A DNA stretch of 64,000 nucleotides from Planctomycetota bacterium (GTDB lineage Bacteria > Planctomycetota > Phycisphaerae > Sedimentisphaerales > Anaerobacaceae). The stretch is from the NCBI GenBank assembly GCA_019456145.1, contig VRUL01000010.1, positions 62,001 to 126,000 on the forward strand, in the 5' to 3' direction. Both the position numbers and the translations under genes were made by a program. The notes below the pieces were generated by a model. That model saw nothing but the letters and a program-made list of their open reading frames with translations. It was not told where the DNA came from and searched no databases. Within the stretch, counting starts at the first letter, position 1. Each line of letters starts with the position of its first letter. This document shows, one piece after another, positions 1-8,949 of the stretch.

Positions 1-1
1 T

Positions 2-157
2 TTCAATCAGTTTGCCACTTTCCTCAATGCCCTGGAACGACACAAGCCGGTCTTCTTTGTAGATAACTTCAGAATAATCCGCTCACAACAGAATGATTCA
101 AAACATAAAGTGAATATGAATCTGGCAGTATTTGTTCTTAAACAACAGGACAGTTAA
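2..157 (+). CDS. C-terminal end of a PilO/GspM-like pilus assembly protein (partial)
   Basis: An open frame enters from the left edge and stops with TAA at 155-157; 51 codons are visible. The tail contains FATFLNALERHKP followed by a strand-rich stretch (VFFVDNFRIIRS, then MNLAVFVLKQQ). This order of helix, then strands ending in a hydrophobic strand, resembles the ferredoxin-like C-terminal domain of PilO/GspM assembly proteins. The ParA, bitopic anchor and secretin genes that follow on the same strand make a pilus or type II secretion operon the natural context. Too little is visible to name the family firmly. Confidence 0.5.
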   Translation, partial: FNQFATFLNALERHKPVFFVDNFRIIRSQQNDSKHKVNMNLAVFVLKQQDS

Positions 158-205
158 AGTCTGTGAAAAAGGAAACGCCCAGGAGGGAGTGACGAGATTT
201 AAGAA

Positions 206-1060
206 ATGAGAACGATAGCAATAGCAAATCAAAAGGGCGGCTGCGGCAAGACAACAACGGCAGTAAATCTTGCGGCCGCGTTTGCAAAACACGGTAAGCG
301 AACGCTGATTGTGGATCTTGACCCACAAGGCCACAGCACGTTAGGTTTTGGGTATGACCCTGAAACACTTGATAAAACGATTTATCACTCTCTAACGAAC
401 GTTCAAATTCCACTTCCGCGAGTGATTTTAGGGACGAATATCGAAGGTCTGCATGTGGCGCCGAGTAATATCCTGCTTTCCGGTGCCGAACTGGAAATGG
501 CAGACATAATTGGAAGAGAATTCGTGCTGACAGAGCAGTTCAGATTGGTAAACGAAGAATATGATTTTTGCGTCATGGACTGCCCGCCCTCGCTTGGGCT
601 GCTGACTCTCAATGCTCTTGTTGCCAGCACGGATGTGATTGTACCGGTTCAAGTCAATTACTACGCAATGGAAGGTCTAAGGCAACTGCTGGAGACAGCG
701 GACATTATAAGGATGAACTTCAAGCCCTGTTACGTAAAAATCCTGGGGCTGTTGCTGACCTTTGTAGAAGACAGAACACTCCTGAGCAGACAGATACAAC
801 AGCAGATGAGGGAATTCTTCGGTGACCTGGTCTTCGATACTGTAATCCACAGGACGGTAAGGTTGGCTGAGGCACCAAGTGCCGGAGAGTCCATTTTGAC
901 TTTCTCACCTGAAAGCAGAGGAGCAAAAGAGTACATAGCTTTGGTTGAGGAGATAATCAGACGCGAAGCAGTATCGACGGAGGAAATTTCGGGAGAGAAA
1001 GCTTTAACTGAGGCGCTGAGCCAAGACCATGAAAAAACTTTTAACCAGGGAGGCCAGTAA
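206..1060 (+). CDS. ParA/Soj-family ATPase in a pilus/secretion operon
   Basis: This is a 284-residue cytosolic Walker-type ATPase. A deviant Walker A motif (KGGCGKTTT) lies at residues 10-18, an Asp-rich switch (VDLDPQGHST) near 36-45 and the Walker B-like MDCPPSLG near 122. These define the ParA/Soj/MinD superfamily, whose members dimerise on ATP and position cargo on DNA or membranes. No parB follows. The stop codon overlaps the next start (TAATG at 1058-1062), so it is translationally coupled to a bitopic pilus-type protein. That argues for a role in locating or assembling the secretion machine rather than in chromosome partition. A GGAGGG-like sequence lies about 17 bases before the ATG, further than usual. 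Confidence 0.85.
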   Translation: MRTIAIANQKGGCGKTTTAVNLAAAFAKHGKRTLIVDLDPQGHSTLGFGYDPETLDKTIYHSLTNVQIPLPRVILGTNIEGLHVAPSNILLSGAELEMADIIGREFVLTEQFRLVNEEYDFCVMDCPPSLGLLTLNALVASTDVIVPVQVNYYAMEGLRQLLETADIIRMNFKPCYVKILGLLLTFVEDRTLLSRQIQQQMREFFGDLVFDTVIHRTVRLAEAPSAGESILTFSPESRGAKEYIALVEEIIRREAVSTEEISGEKALTEALSQDHEKTFNQGGQ

Positions 1061-1827
1061 TGCCAAAACATAAAGCAGGGCTGCACAAGGAGGTTTCATC
1101 GATTTTTACCGGCATTCAGGTTCCTAAAGACAGGGACGCAGACGGCCAGCCGAACTCCAAAGCTACCGATGGATCTGCTAATTATGGTCCTCCAAGCCAC
1201 CTCAGCGGCACAACGTTGAAAACCAAACAGCCCCCGAAGCCGCCATCGGAAGCCTTTCAGCCTGAAAAACCAAAAGCTGTTGAAAAAAAGGCTGCTAAAG
1301 TTCAAGTGACCTCTGCCATAGAACCTGGGCGTCCGTCAGTGTTGGATGGGGCCTTGCAGCTGATAAAAGAAAAGCTCTTTGCGCCAAAACCCGGAGTCAG
1401 TCCGACACGGCAAAAAGTGATGGTGGTATTGGTTCCTGTTATGTTTATCTTTATGGTAATGGCGCTTTTAAAAATGTCAGGCAGTGGTCCCGGTGAAACG
1501 ACGGCTCCAAAGACATTCATGCCTTCGAATGCGATTGCTGCAAGTACCGCTACAATTGACTGGAAGATTCCGGAACCCTACCCCAGTACGCTTCGTGACC
1601 CTATGCGTTTCGGGGCGGCGGCAACGACAAATACTACTGATACCATTGAAACCAAGACCCTGACCGTCAAAGGCATCCTTTATAGTGAGGATGATCCATC
1701 TGCAATTATTGGCATCGAAATATTGCACGAGGGCGACATAGTATCAGGTGCGACCATAGTAAAAATTAATCAAGACAGCGTTGAGTTTGAAATGAACGGA
1801 AAAAAGTGGACCCAGAAAGTTCAATAA
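1060..1827 (+). CDS. PilP/GspC-like bitopic inner-membrane protein
   Basis: The protein has 255 residues. A proline- and lysine-rich cytoplasmic part of about 125 residues is followed by one membrane segment (VMVVLVPVMFIFMVMALL). The periplasmic domain has a C-terminal beta-rich module containing LTVKGILYSED, ILHEGDIVSGATIVKI and VEFEMNGKKW. That pattern (a 'v.GI.ys' strand, then 'eGd.v.g..I..I..d.V.f..ng') is what PilP and the GspC homology region look like; these bind the N-domains of the secretin. The start overlaps the parA stop and a secretin gene lies 75 bp downstream. The family call rests on topology, motif style and neighbours, not on a search. Confidence 0.6.
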   Translation: MPKHKAGLHKEVSSIFTGIQVPKDRDADGQPNSKATDGSANYGPPSHLSGTTLKTKQPPKPPSEAFQPEKPKAVEKKAAKVQVTSAIEPGRPSVLDGALQLIKEKLFAPKPGVSPTRQKVMVVLVPVMFIFMVMALLKMSGSGPGETTAPKTFMPSNAIAASTATIDWKIPEPYPSTLRDPMRFGAAATTNTTDTIETKTLTVKGILYSEDDPSAIIGIEILHEGDIVSGATIVKINQDSVEFEMNGKKWTQKVQ

Positions 1828-1901
1828 TAAAAAGCCAAACAAACAGAAAGTATTAATTAGAAATAGTGAGGTTTAATCGTTAATTCAGGAAAGGAGTTAT
1901 A

Positions 1902-3341
1902 ATGAAAAACTTTATGACGAAATTTGGTGGATTACAGTTGTTGACGATTCTTGTACTTCTCGCAGCAACCAGCGGAATCATCGCTGCCCAGAACAACAAT
2001 GAAGGGGCCGGAGAGACGGAGGTATTGACACCACTTCAGCAGCAGATGCAAAAAACGATAAGTATCACGTTCAGGGACACACCCATAGATGATGTAATAA
2101 GGGCAATAGCTGATAAGGCCAATGTAGACATTATAAAAAGCCCGCAGGTCGTCGGCACAGTGACGGTAACTCTCACAGATGTGCCCCTTGGAGAAGCGCT
2201 GGACAACATTCTTGCCGCCCACGGCTACGGCTATGTAGCCGGTAAGAATGTGATACGAATAGCACCGATTAGTGAGCTTGCTCAAAAGGCCGAAATACTT
2301 GTCAGCAGAATTTACAGAATTACTTACGCCGATGTCAAAGATGTGGAAAAAACCCTGACGAAGTTTCTTTCACAGCGGGGTTCGTTAGCGGCCAGTATCA
2401 GTACCAGCAATATAATCGTCACCGATTCCGAAAGCAGAATCAAGGCCATAGACACCTTCATTGCCGAAATTGACCGGATAACACCCCAGATATTGGTCGA
2501 GGTAAGAATCTACGACATAACGGCCAAGGACAATCTGGATATCGGCATAGAATGGCAGGCAGGCAGGAATACCACACTTGGCACAAATATAGGCGATAAT
2601 CCATCGGGCCTGCAAACGAATCCGTTCCTTACAGGAGGATTCGGCGGGGCCGTAAACAAAACAGAAACTGCTACGGCAGGTTTTTTGCGGTTTGGTCTTT
2701 TGACTTCACATATCGACATTGACGCGAAAATACGAGCTGAGAGGGAAGATATCAACGCAAAGCTCCTTGCCAATCCCAGAATTTTAGTGCTTGACAATGA
2801 GACGGCCATTTTCGATATCGTCACCGAACATCCCTACGTGGAAAGAACGATAACAGGCTCCACCGTGACAGAAACAGTTAGATTTAAGCCGGTCGGCACT
2901 AAGCTTGAGGTCACACCGCACGTGACAAGGGATGGTATGTTAAGAATGCACATCATGCCTGAATTTGGTGTTAAAGTGGGTGATGTTGAACTTGCGGGAG
3001 GTGACGTCCCCATTGTTGATACTCGCAAAGTCGATACGATAGCCTTGGTGCAGGACGGCCAAACGGTGGTTATAGGCGGCCTCCGCAAAATGGACGTTAC
3101 CCAGCAAACCAACAAGATACCATTGCTTGGAGACTTACCGATTGTTGGCTTGTTATTCAGGTTCGAGGGCGAAAGTGTCACTAATAGCGAGCTTGTTGTC
3201 TTCATAACACCGAGGATAATCGAACATGCCGTCCTTTCGGAAGCTGAGAAAGAGGCTTATAAAATAACAGAATTTAACAGGCCAATACCGATTACGACAA
3301 GAATGGAGAAAGAGGCTGATGCAGAGGCGAACAAAGAATAA
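1902..3341 (+). CDS. Secretin (GspD/PilQ family) outer-membrane channel
   Basis: A 479-residue exported protein with signal peptide MKNFMTKFGG...IIAAQ. Residues of about 50-125 form an STN/N0-type domain (ISITFRDTPIDDVIRAIAD) and about 130-200 a secretin N1-type domain. The C-terminal half carries the secretin core signature: LLANPRILVLDNETA, VQDGQTVVIGGL and IPLLGDLPIVGLLF, ending in ELVVFITPRI. It should form the multimeric outer-membrane gate of a type IV pilus or type II secretion system and dock on the PilP/GspC-like protein upstream. A strong ribosome site (AAAGGAG) precedes the ATG by 6 bases. At 479 residues it has few N-domains, as in short PilQ-type secretins. Confidence 0.9.
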   Translation: MKNFMTKFGGLQLLTILVLLAATSGIIAAQNNNEGAGETEVLTPLQQQMQKTISITFRDTPIDDVIRAIADKANVDIIKSPQVVGTVTVTLTDVPLGEALDNILAAHGYGYVAGKNVIRIAPISELAQKAEILVSRIYRITYADVKDVEKTLTKFLSQRGSLAASISTSNIIVTDSESRIKAIDTFIAEIDRITPQILVEVRIYDITAKDNLDIGIEWQAGRNTTLGTNIGDNPSGLQTNPFLTGGFGGAVNKTETATAGFLRFGLLTSHIDIDAKIRAEREDINAKLLANPRILVLDNETAIFDIVTEHPYVERTITGSTVTETVRFKPVGTKLEVTPHVTRDGMLRMHIMPEFGVKVGDVELAGGDVPIVDTRKVDTIALVQDGQTVVIGGLRKMDVTQQTNKIPLLGDLPIVGLLFRFEGESVTNSELVVFITPRIIEHAVLSEAEKEAYKITEFNRPIPITTRMEKEADAEANKE

Positions 3342-3402
3342 CCCCTGTTGATAAGTTAATAACCAGAGCCCGATAATAGGTTTTTTTAATCAGCAAAGTA
3401 AG

Positions 3403-3437
3403 CGCCGGGGCCGAATTTAACTATTCCGGTCCCGGCG
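3403..3437 (+). terminator. GC-rich hairpin downstream of the secretin gene
   Basis: An 11-bp stem (CGCCGGGGCCG with CGGTCCCGGCG, one G-U pair) closes a 13-base loop, 60 bp after the secretin stop. No run of T follows, so intrinsic termination is not certain; it could instead protect the mRNA end. The rest of the 436-bp gap up to 3778 holds no convincing gene. A short GTCTT-TT-AAGAC inverted repeat lies at about 3709-3720. Confidence 0.4.
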
Positions 3438-3777
3438 TTCAATATATCCGATGGATCCTCTCCTTCCAAAAGTACACAGTTGCATACAAAGCAAAATGAA
3501 CTCTGCTGTTAATCTTCAGCATACGCATTATAGGTTTTGAACTGTAGCAGTAAAAAAGAATAATCCGGTGATTGAAAAAATACCATAACAGGGCCCGGGG
3601 AGACATTTCTTTACTAAATCACTATTTCTAATCTGCCGATAGGTTTAATAGATGGAATATCAAGAGCGTCTGTTTATCGGACGTCCCTGGGTAAAAGAAG
3701 AAGATGTGTCTTTTAAGACGGTTCTATTCTGAACTGTCAAATGTAATCGCGCAGAGACGCGTTAACAAGACTACCAG

Positions 3778-5526
3778 ATGAATAAAGTGAACAAAAAAAA
3801 GATAAAAGTCTTACTTGTCGAAGATAACCGGTTGGACATTCTTTCTACCCGGAAAATGCTGACCGGCTGGAAGGACAGCCCCTTCGAAGTTGAATGTGCA
3901 AGCCTGCTTTCAGAAGCAATAGAACGCCTTGAGAAGGAACGTTTTGATGCGGTCCTGCTGGATCTGGGGCTGCCGGACAGTTTCGGATTGGAGACGTTTA
4001 CCAGTATGCGTGCGCAAGCGGCACACGTTCCAATCGTTGTTCTAACAGGCCAGGATGATGAAGAACTGTCAATGAATGCTCTACAACACGGCGCACAGGA
4101 CTATCTGATAAAAGGGGACATAAATCGGGAGGCCCTGAGGCGGTGTCTGCGTTATGCAATAGAACGCAAGCAGAATGAAGAAGCTCTGTGGATAAGGAAC
4201 CGTATTATCGAATCCTCCATAAATCCCATCGCCATCACCGACCTGCAGGGAAAATTGACTTATGTAAACAATGCCTTCCTTGAACTATGGACATACCAAA
4301 GCGCCGATGATGTTATCGGCAAAGCTGTTAAGGAGTTTTGGGACAAAAAGTCGGAGGCTTTGTCCATAACCGAAGCGGTATGTAGTGAAGGAAGCTGGGT
4401 GGGCAAAATACACAGCAGAAGAAAGGACGACGGCAAGTTGGATTTGCAGCTTTCGGCGTTTATAGTCAAAGAAAAAGACAAGTCCAGTGAATCATTATGT
4501 ATGGTATTTTCATTCGTCGATATTACTGAGCTTACACACCTGCGTCGCAGGCTCAAGACTGAACAGTCTTTTGCCGGACTTATTGGACACGATAAACAGA
4601 TGCTCGAATTGTTTGACACCATCAGGGAAGTTGCCCAGGTCAACATCCCTGTCCTGATTCAGGGCCAAAGCGGTACAGGCAAAGAGCTGGTTGCAATAGC
4701 TATTCACAATGAAAGTTCGCTTGTGGACAAGCCCTTCGTTCCTGTCAACTGCGGTGCGCTGCCAGAGGGAGTTTTGGAAAGTGAACTTTTCGGACATGTT
4801 AAAGGGGCTTTTACCGGAGCCGTTTGTGACAGAAAGGGACGCTTCGAGCTGGCTGATGGAGGAACAATCTTTCTCGATGAGATCGGAGATATTCCAGCTC
4901 CGATGCAGGTTAAGCTGCTGCGGGTGTTGCAGGAAAGTACTTTTCAGCGTGTAGGGGGAGAGGAAACCATAAAGGTTGATGTTCGCGTTATAAGTGCTAC
5001 AAATAAGAATCTGACCGAGGAGGTTTCTGCAGGCAGGTTCCGTGAAGACCTTTTTTATCGGCTGTGCGTAGTTCCGGTTTATCTGCCTCCGCTTTGTGAA
5101 CGGCGAAATGATATCCCGCTTCTGGCAGAACACCTCCTGAAAAAGGCATTGACGGAAATGTCCCGCCAGGATGTTACCCTGTCATCCGAAGCCGTCGATG
5201 TTATGATGGATTACGAATGGCCCGGTAATGTTCGTGAGCTTGAGAACGCCCTTCAGTATGCGCTTGTGAAATGCCGGGATAATGTACTGATGCCTGAGCA
5301 TTTGCCCTTAAATATCCATAAGACAGATGTCCCCGGACAGCCCTGCCCCCCTAAGAAAACCAGAAAAAAGCGAAAACACAAGCTCAACACGGAGAAGGTC
5401 TGGCAGGCGCTTGCGGAGACCGGGGGTAATAAAATAGAGGCCTCACAAAAGCTTGGAGTTTCACGAGCGACACTTTATCGGTTCATCGAGGAAAGCGAAA
5501 AGACCGGTAAAATCACAGCTATATAA
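3778..5526 (+). CDS. Sigma-54-dependent response regulator (REC-PAS-AAA+-Fis HTH)
   Basis: The protein has 582 residues. A receiver domain (about 8-125) shows the acidic pocket VEDN, the phospho-acceptor Asp in LLDLGLPDS and the K switch. A PAS domain (about 140-255) follows. The AAA+ domain (about 265-500) has Walker A GQSGTGKE, the sigma-54 contact loop GAFTGA and Walker [13 protein letters not shown]-terminal Fis-type helix-turn-helix ends the protein ([20 protein letters not shown]). Such activators hydrolyse ATP to open sigma-54 promoters. A near-perfect sigma-54 promoter lies 286 bp downstream in front of a PEP-CTERM gene, which is the likely target. PEP-CTERM systems elsewhere use PrsK/PrsR sigma-54 control, but those regulators usually lack the inserted PAS domain. 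No clear Shine-Dalgarno sequence precedes the ATG. Confidence 0.92.
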   Translation: MNKVNKKKIKVLLVEDNRLDILSTRKMLTGWKDSPFEVECASLLSEAIERLEKERFDAVLLDLGLPDSFGLETFTSMRAQAAHVPIVVLTGQDDEELSMNALQHGAQDYLIKGDINREALRRCLRYAIERKQNEEALWIRNRIIESSINPIAITDLQGKLTYVNNAFLELWTYQSADDVIGKAVKEFWDKKSEALSITEAVCSEGSWVGKIHSRRKDDGKLDLQLSAFIVKEKDKSSESLCMVFSFVDITELTHLRRRLKTEQSFAGLIGHDKQMLELFDTIREVAQVNIPVLIQGQSGTGKELVAIAIHNESSLVDKPFVPVNCGALPEGVLESELFGHVKGAFTGAVCDRKGRFELADGGTIFLDEIGDIPAPMQVKLLRVLQESTFQRVGGEETIKVDVRVISATNKNLTEEVSAGRFREDLFYRLCVVPVYLPPLCERRNDIPLLAEHLLKKALTEMSRQDVTLSSEAVDVMMDYEWPGNVRELENALQYALVKCRDNVLMPEHLPLNIHKTDVPGQPCPPKKTRKKRKHKLNTEKVWQALAETGGNKIEASQKLGVSRATLYRFIEESEKTGKITAI

Positions 5527-5564
5527 GCCGTTTCAGACCTTAAAGTGTTTCAGATAATTAGCAA

Positions 5565-5589
5565 TGTCTCATTTAGAGCAAATGAGACA
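5565..5589. promoter_or_regulatory. Perfect 10-bp inverted repeat, candidate activator (UAS) site
   Basis: TGTCTCATTT, a 5-base spacer, then AAATGAGACA: a perfect 10-bp dyad 38 bp after the regulator stop. The core heptamer TGAGACA recurs at 5719-5725 and a partial GAGAC/GTCTC dyad directly abuts the palindrome (5584-5598). All lie upstream of the sigma-54 promoter at 5812, at distances (about 90-240 bp) usual for enhancer sites of NtrC-type activators. No T-run follows, so a terminator is less likely. Binding by the regulator at 3778 is inference. Confidence 0.5.
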
Positions 5590-5811
5590 CCACCGTCTCT
5601 TTGGCCGCGGCCAACCTGCCTATAACATCCTAATAGGTAAGAACTTACAACAGACCCTGGTCAAGGCCCAATAATCACCGGCAGACGGTTTCTGAATGTC
5701 TTGTTAAACATTTTCAAGTGAGACATTCCAACTAAATCCCCGAAAAGTTTTATTACCGTAACTGCTTGTTTTCTATGGGCTTACGGCTTTTTGCGGTCCC
5801 GCTCCACAATT

Positions 5812-5827
5812 TGGCACGCCCATTGCT
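5812..5827 (+). promoter_or_regulatory. Sigma-54 (-24/-12) promoter of the PEP-CTERM gene
   Basis: The sequence TGGCAC-N5-TTGCT matches the sigma-54 consensus TGGCACN5TTGCW at every defined base; the GG and GC doublets are 12 bases apart. Transcription would start near 5838-5840, giving a leader of about 170 bases before the ATG at 6009. The leader contains a 32-codon open frame (5871-5969) that may be chance. Confidence 0.88.
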
Positions 5828-6008
5828 CTATTTACTAATGAAGATGGGGATAAGAAACAAAAAGGGAAAAATGATGACAGCTTTATATTACAAAATGTTG
5901 TTTTCAGATGAAGTCGGTAAAAGGCGTTTGTTAGTTCTTACAATACTCTGCTACATCACCCTTTGCTAAGTATATAACGTGTGCGTATGCCGTACAGGAA
6001 AGAGGGAA

Positions 6009-7025
6009 ATGGACAATCGAAGCAACGAATACATTTCAGAGGCTTTAAAAATAGCCGATGACTTAATTGATTTTGCCAACGACCAAGCCGGCCTTGAAGA
6101 TGAGGGTGGCTGCAGCATACTTTTTGCCGTGTGCCGGGATTGTGCCTACAGGATTCGCCGCCATGCAAAACATGAAGGTCGCAAAGTAAAACTTGCCTGG
6201 GTACAGGCAAATGTTCTTTTGGTGATTTTCGCCGTGGCATTGTTGTCAATAGTGTCGGCTTCACCGGTCAGCGCAACTACCATTATTCTCTCAACCAACA
6301 CAGGGCAAACATTAGGCGGGCTGACCTTCGGCAAAGACGCCCTGGCTGAGTATAATCCGACAACCGATTTAGCCACTCTGTTCTTAGATGGAAGCTTGTT
6401 GACCGGTACCGGAACAAACATCGATTCGGTACACATCCTTGACAGCGGTAACATAATCTTATCAACCGCTGGTGCCGCGACCTTAGGCGGACTGAGCTTC
6501 GGGAAGAACGACCTCATTGAGTACAACCCGACAACCGACACATCCACATTGTACTTCGACGGAACTTCGTTTAGCGGCAATGCGGACATCGACGCGGCTT
6601 ACATCAATGGCAGTGCTAACATAATCCTGTCAACTACTGGCAACGCGACGCTTGGCGGCCTGACGTTCACAGGTGTCGACCTTGTCGAGTACAACCCGGC
6701 AACCGACACCGCCACTCTGTTCCTGGATGGAATCTTGTTAACCGGGAACGGAACAAACATCGATGCGACCCACATTCTTGAGAGCGGCAATATAATTTTA
6801 TCAACCGCTGGTGCCGCGACCTTAGGCGGGCTGAGTTTCGGAGGCGGTGACCTTGCCGAGTACAATCCGACAACAGATACCGCGACTTTGTACTTCGATG
6901 AAAGTAACTTCGCTGGGAACGCTAACGTCGGCGCCGTTTCCATTACATCAATGCCTGAGCCGGCAACGGTAGCCCTGCTTGGTCTGGGCTGTGTGGTATT
7001 GATTGGCGGCCGTAAGTGTAAATAG
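6009..7025 (+). CDS. PEP-CTERM surface protein with four internal repeats and a cytoplasmic Cys-containing N-terminus
   Basis: The ATG at 6009 follows GAAAGAGGG; an upstream in-frame GTG at 5979 lacks a good ribosome site. The 338 residues begin with about 62 hydrophilic residues containing C35, C42 and C45 (CRDCAYRIRRHAKHE). A membrane or signal segment follows at 64-84, ending VSASPVSA. The mature part is four repeats of about 55-57 residues in an A-B-A'-B' order, each with NIILST-G-ATLGGL and EYNPTTDTATLYFD-like cores. The C-terminus is a canonical PEP-CTERM sorting signal (MPEPATVALLGLG, hydrophobic stretch, RKCK). Exosortase would remove the tail at the inner membrane and the protein would reach the surface or matrix. 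The long N-terminal extension before the signal is unusual. Confidence 0.88.
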   Translation: MDNRSNEYISEALKIADDLIDFANDQAGLEDEGGCSILFAVCRDCAYRIRRHAKHEGRKVKLAWVQANVLLVIFAVALLSIVSASPVSATTIILSTNTGQTLGGLTFGKDALAEYNPTTDLATLFLDGSLLTGTGTNIDSVHILDSGNIILSTAGAATLGGLSFGKNDLIEYNPTTDTSTLYFDGTSFSGNADIDAAYINGSANIILSTTGNATLGGLTFTGVDLVEYNPATDTATLFLDGILLTGNGTNIDATHILESGNIILSTAGAATLGGLSFGGGDLAEYNPTTDTATLYFDESNFAGNANVGAVSITSMPEPATVALLGLGCVVLIGGRKCK

Positions 7026-7096
7026 TTCGGCCCCGAACCAGGCCGGCGCCGCGGGACCGTTGCCGTCAAGGCTTCAAAATCAACTCTTTTTACACC

Positions 7097-8236
7097 TCAA
7101 CCTTTCTCAATGTAAAGTGTCTGGCTGGGGAATGCAAACGCGATTTGTTCAGCTTCGAATCTCTTCATAATCTCGAGGTTGACGCGCTCGTTGACCTCTT
7201 GATACAGCCAGTAGTCGGGGGGCCTTACCCAGTAACTCACGTAAATATTGAGAGACCAGTCATTGAAGTCGCTGAAATATACCCTTGGCGGATTTTCAGG
7301 GGCTGTATTGATTTCCGGCACATTGGATAATACCTCTTTTATGATCTCGACCGCTCGTTCTGCGCCGCGTTGGCCCGAGTCATAGGTTATGGTGATGTTA
7401 GATGTCCTGCGAATAAAGGGGCGCCTGCCTACGTTTTCCACGGCAGAGTTTACAATTACACTGTTGGGTACGGTCACGAGATGTCCCTGGAGCGTGCGGA
7501 TTTTTGTGCTTCTAAAACCCACTTCCTCAACGGGGCCAAGGTGCTCGCCGATTCTTACAAGCTCATCAATTTGAAAAGGCCTGTCTGCAAAAATCGTTAC
7601 CGAGCCGAAGAAATTAGCTATCGTATCCTTGGCCGCAAGTGCGATAGCAATACCGCCAACGCCGGCACTCAATAGAATTGTCTTAATCTGGCCGGCCCCA
7701 AGGATAGTTTCAGCGATGAAAAGTGTCGCGATAATAGCAATGGTTATACGTAGCGACTTGCGTATTACCGGCACAAGCATATCGTCCAGCTTGGTTGCCG
7801 TCTTGGCCGCCCAGCGGTTCAGATAGTATTCAATTACATCCACCAGCCGAAAAAGCCCATACGCAAGGGCAATTGCTCCAACACTTTTGGCTATCTTTAT
7901 CCAGCCTGTTCCAATAGCTTTGTGGATGCCCTCCTGGTCGTCAAAATACAAAAACAGCTTGCACACAAACAGACCAAGTGCGAATATTGCCACATAGAGC
8001 GGTTTACTCAGACATTTCAGAATCAATGTTACAACACTAACGCCTCTCTTTTCTTCTCTGCGCCGGGCATACGACTCAATGCCGTACTGCATTATCCGCC
8101 CCAGGGCCATTGTTACAAGAATCACCAGTAAAACCAGAGCGAAACGCCAAATCGCATTGCCTTTGATGATTTCGTAACTGATGGTACTCTTCCACGAATC
8201 GCTTGAGGCTATTATTGTTAATACTGAGGCCGTCAT
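7097..8236 (-). CDS. MscS-family mechanosensitive ion channel
   Basis: This 379-residue inner-membrane protein has four or five membrane segments in its first 190 residues. The pore-lining TM3 and beta-domain follow: LSAGVGGIAIALAAKDTIANF, then VTIFADRPFQIDELVRIG, the hallmark of the MscS family. The C-terminal cytoplasmic alpha/beta vestibule ends at EKG. MscS channels open on membrane tension and release solutes on osmotic downshift. Ribosome site GGGAGGTAAG precedes the ATG. It converges with the PEP-CTERM gene; only 71 bp separate the two stops. Confidence 0.92.
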   Translation of the reverse strand: MTASVLTIIASSDSWKSTISYEIIKGNAIWRFALVLLVILVTMALGRIMQYGIESYARRREEKRGVSVVTLILKCLSKPLYVAIFALGLFVCKLFLYFDDQEGIHKAIGTGWIKIAKSVGAIALAYGLFRLVDVIEYYLNRWAAKTATKLDDMLVPVIRKSLRITIAIIATLFIAETILGAGQIKTILLSAGVGGIAIALAAKDTIANFFGSVTIFADRPFQIDELVRIGEHLGPVEEVGFRSTKIRTLQGHLVTVPNSVIVNSAVENVGRRPFIRRTSNITITYDSGQRGAERAVEIIKEVLSNVPEINTAPENPPRVYFSDFNDWSLNIYVSYWVRPPDYWLYQEVNERVNLEIMKRFEAEQIAFAFPSQTLYIEKG

Positions 8237-8949
8237 AACTTACCTCCCTGCCAACTGATTTTTGATAATTGACAAATGATTATTGTAAAAGACATAAAAA
8301 AATGGCCAACAACCGCCTATCCGGTTCAACAATCCATGAATAACAACTATTTCTGCGACTTCTTATAATATCGGCTGTATGCATTGCGCAAAAACAACGA
8401 TTTTTCTTATGATTTTGCTTTACTTCAACCAAAGCAATGCGAAAATACTTTTTCGTTATCGTTGAAACTCCGCTGGCGGCAGTCAGGTAAATGATTATAT
8501 TCCTGGGGAGAGCCGTCGAATGCTTCTGGCGTTCGGCGGACAGCGGTTCACCGGGAAATGGGCTTCAGTCCCTTTGGGGCTGGAGCCCGAGTTTTTTTAG
8601 CTGGATGCTAACCACGTCGCTCGGGATTCGCCAACTGTAGATGCGGTAATAATCCAAATACAGCTTTACACAACAAATCTTCGGCCCAGCAGATAGATAC
8701 AACAAGCCCCGACATATCCATGAGGATTTCACCTGATAGCAAAAACAGGTTTGTGCCCCATATAAAGATACCGCACCTGCGGTGCTTTAAACAGTAAATA
8801 TCTAATATAGAACAAGAGTGTTTTTTAGGCGCAAAAATGCAGAGTATTTTGAGGTCCCAACTCAAGCCGCCAGAGGCGAAGAGCTGGGAGGAACAATGGG
8901 AAAAAGTATTACCAAAGCCTAAGAAAAAGGCAATGGGAGGTAACTTAAA
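8237..8949. other. 713-bp gene-free interval
   Basis: I see no credible gene here. The only notable structure is a terminator-like hairpin at 8560-8598. An open frame on the minus strand at 8608-8961 has no ribosome site and no protein-like features. Confidence 0.6.
8560..8598 (+). terminator. Terminator-like hairpin, dispersed repeat copy 1
   Basis: GGGCTTCAG pairs with CTGGAGCCC (one G-U) around an inner CCC-TTT-GGG, followed by GAG and seven T. The same element, with the preceding GGGAAAT and T-tract, recurs at 9820-9858. No gene on the plus strand ends just before it. Confidence 0.6.

Noticed and set aside
5766-5969. A 67-codon frame before the PEP-CTERM gene
   Set aside because: Its first part overlaps the sigma-54 promoter and lies upstream of the expected transcript start, so it cannot be read whole from that promoter. 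A shorter leader peptide from 5871 remains possible but unsupported.
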